Source of the DNA: Streptomyces sp. AC1-42W
GTDB lineage: Bacteria; Actinomycetota; Actinomycetes; Streptomycetales; Streptomycetaceae
Assembly: GCF_003248355.1 (NCBI RefSeq)
Contig: NZ_QKWY01000001.1
Span: forward strand, 2,748,001 to 2,812,000
Direction of reading: 5' to 3'
DNA: 64,000 bases
Position numbers and translations under genes: made by a program. The notes under the pieces are model-generated. The model ran no database searches and was not told the origin of the DNA. It saw only the letters and a program-made list of their open reading frames with translations. Shown piece by piece: positions 63,314-64,000 of the stretch (position 1 is the first letter of the stretch; every line of letters starts with the position of its first letter).

Positions 63314-63538
63314 ATGCGCACCACCTCGGCCACCCGAGCCGAAGCCGACGCCTGGATCACCGTGCTCAGCCGGTACGGACACCTCCACCGCGCCGAACCG
63401 GGCACCGACGGAGCCTGGACTGTCCAGCGCACACCCACGAGCACACCCCGCACCCTCCACCACCCCGTCCTCGCGCTCGACTTCGTCGCCGAGGTCCTGC
63501 GCGACGTACGCCGCGACCCCTCCGGACTGCCCCGATGA
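63314..63538 (+). CDS. Small hypothetical protein of the transfer module
   Basis: This 74-residue protein (ATG 63314) opens MRTTSATRAEADAWITVLSR then YGHLHRAEPGTDGAW, with a helix at the C-terminus (ALDFVAEVLRDVRRDP). No family is recognised. The end overlaps the mobC start (ATGA), so they are coupled. Its position between DUF2637 and mobC suggests a transfer-related role. Confidence 0.6.
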   Translation: MRTTSATRAEADAWITVLSRYGHLHRAEPGTDGAWTVQRTPTSTPRTLHHPVLALDFVAEVLRDVRRDPSGLPR

Positions 63539-64000
63539 CGCCCACCGATCCGACCTCCGCCCCCGCTGACCTGGGGGAGGGTCACTGCCCGGCACGAGGC
63601 CGAGCAAGCTGTACCTTCCGAAACTCCTCCGCAGCCCGTGGCTGCGGAGGAGTTTCGGAAGGGCTTGCCCCCACCCCCCAGGGGGCGGGGGAGGCCCGGC
63701 ACCAGGGGGAGCCAGGCCGTGGGGCTGCGACCGAGGGCGGATCGCAGCCGGAGGGAGAAGAAGCCGCGCGTTCCGCGCCGCGTACGCGCCCCCGCCTGCG
63801 CCAGAGCGTGCACCGCGACCAAGTCCGCAGCGTCCGCCTGACCCGCGACGAACTCGACGTCGTCAAGCGCGCCGCCGAAGCCGTCGGCCTCAAGACCGCC
63901 GGATTCCTCGCCGACGCCGCGGTCGCCGTCGCGCATGCCCAGGGCGGTCCCAAGGCATGGCTGATGGACCAGCGCGGCCGGGTCGAGGAGCTGATGGCCG
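63535..64000 (+). CDS. MobC-like relaxosome protein, truncated by the window edge
   Basis: Only the first 155 codons are visible. After a low-complexity N-terminal region of about 90 residues there is QVRSVRLTRDELDVVKRAAE, then AVGLKTAGFLADAAVAVAHA, the ribbon-helix-helix of MobC relaxosome accessory proteins. It should help the relaxase nick at oriT. ATG 63535 overlaps the upstream stop, so I prefer it. A GTG at 63808 would give a protein beginning directly with the domain. The gene runs past 64000. Confidence 0.75.
   Translation, partial: MTPTDPTSAPADLGEGHCPARGRASCTFRNSSAARGCGGVSEGLAPTPQGAGEARHQGEPGRGAATEGGSQPEGEEAARSAPRTRPRLRQSVHRDQVRSVRLTRDELDVVKRAAEAVGLKTAGFLADAAVAVAHAQGGPKAWLMDQRGRVEELMA
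63614..63662 (+). repeat. Perfect 23-bp inverted repeat with a 3-base loop
   Basis: The left arm (63614-63636, starting CCTTCCGAAACTCC) and the right arm (63640-63662) are exact complements around CGT. It lies at the 5' end of the mobC frame. A long stable cruciform next to mobC is the usual shape of an oriT. If mobC starts at 63808 this hairpin would be non-coding. Confidence 0.7.

Noticed and set aside
33520..64000. Second att copy inside the window
   Set aside because: No further GGGTTCGAATCCC plus CGGCTCCA found by eye; the right end is probably beyond 64000.

Overview
The window looks like a Streptomyces chromosome: very high GC with strong third-position GC bias, GTG/TTG starts, WhiB, SpoU, infC-rpmI-rplT and pheST neighbourhoods, and a DUF2637/MobC mobile module. 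This rests on sequence features; no database was searched.

Layout. (1) 1-12.8 kb is core genome: a mycosin-type protease, an SseB-like protein, DUF1844, infC (with an ATC start), rpmI, rplT, a SpoU methylase, a PAS histidine kinase, pheST, an HTH/TPR regulator and a NUDIX hydrolase. (2) 12.9-26.9 kb is a type III CRISPR-Cas island between two diverged direct copies of a segment holding the 3' end of a 3-hydroxyacyl-CoA dehydrogenase gene. A coupled operon encodes a two-TM SAVED protein, a large TIGR03986-like RAMP, an HD-less Cas10 with an intact GGDD, a Cas7-like protein, a Csx10-like protein with a helical tail, a double Cas7, a Csx19-like protein and Cas6. It is followed by a leader with a CRP-like site, a seven-repeat array, an RT-Cas1 fusion, Cas2 and a decayed second array. 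The gene set resembles a III-D variant. The probable logic is RNA-capable spacer acquisition plus cyclic-oligonucleotide signalling to a membrane SAVED effector. (3) 27.0-33.4 kb is a polymorphic toxin locus: SseB-like protein, long helical secretion-associated protein, RHS toxin with a nuclease-like tip, and immunity protein. It ends at a tRNA-Thr(CGT) 3' fragment, a likely attachment site.

(4) 33.5-64 kb looks like an integrative and conjugative or mobilizable element that runs off the right edge. It has a tyrosine recombinase, XRE repressor and excisionase at 35.6-38.2 kb, and a plasmid-like replication/mobilisation module at 57.9-64 kb (HTH, phage-type initiator with repeats inside it, helicase loader, WhiB, DUF2637, MobC). 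Its cargo includes a nucleotidyltransferase, an AlbA_2 protein, a GNAT acetyltransferase, a flavin oxidase-like protein, a metallopeptidase/membrane pair and an amidohydrolase.

(5) The main cargo, 41.2-50.3 kb, is a minus-strand cluster I cannot match to a known pathway. It encodes a HAD phosphatase, an MDR dehydrogenase, a TrpD-like phosphoribosyltransferase, a radical SAM enzyme with a CX14CX2C cluster, a TrpRS-like synthetase, a methyltransferase, two glycosyltransferases and an accessory TyrRS. A divergent XRE-TPR regulator is flanked by two near-identical GGACAG-N-CTGTCC palindromes.
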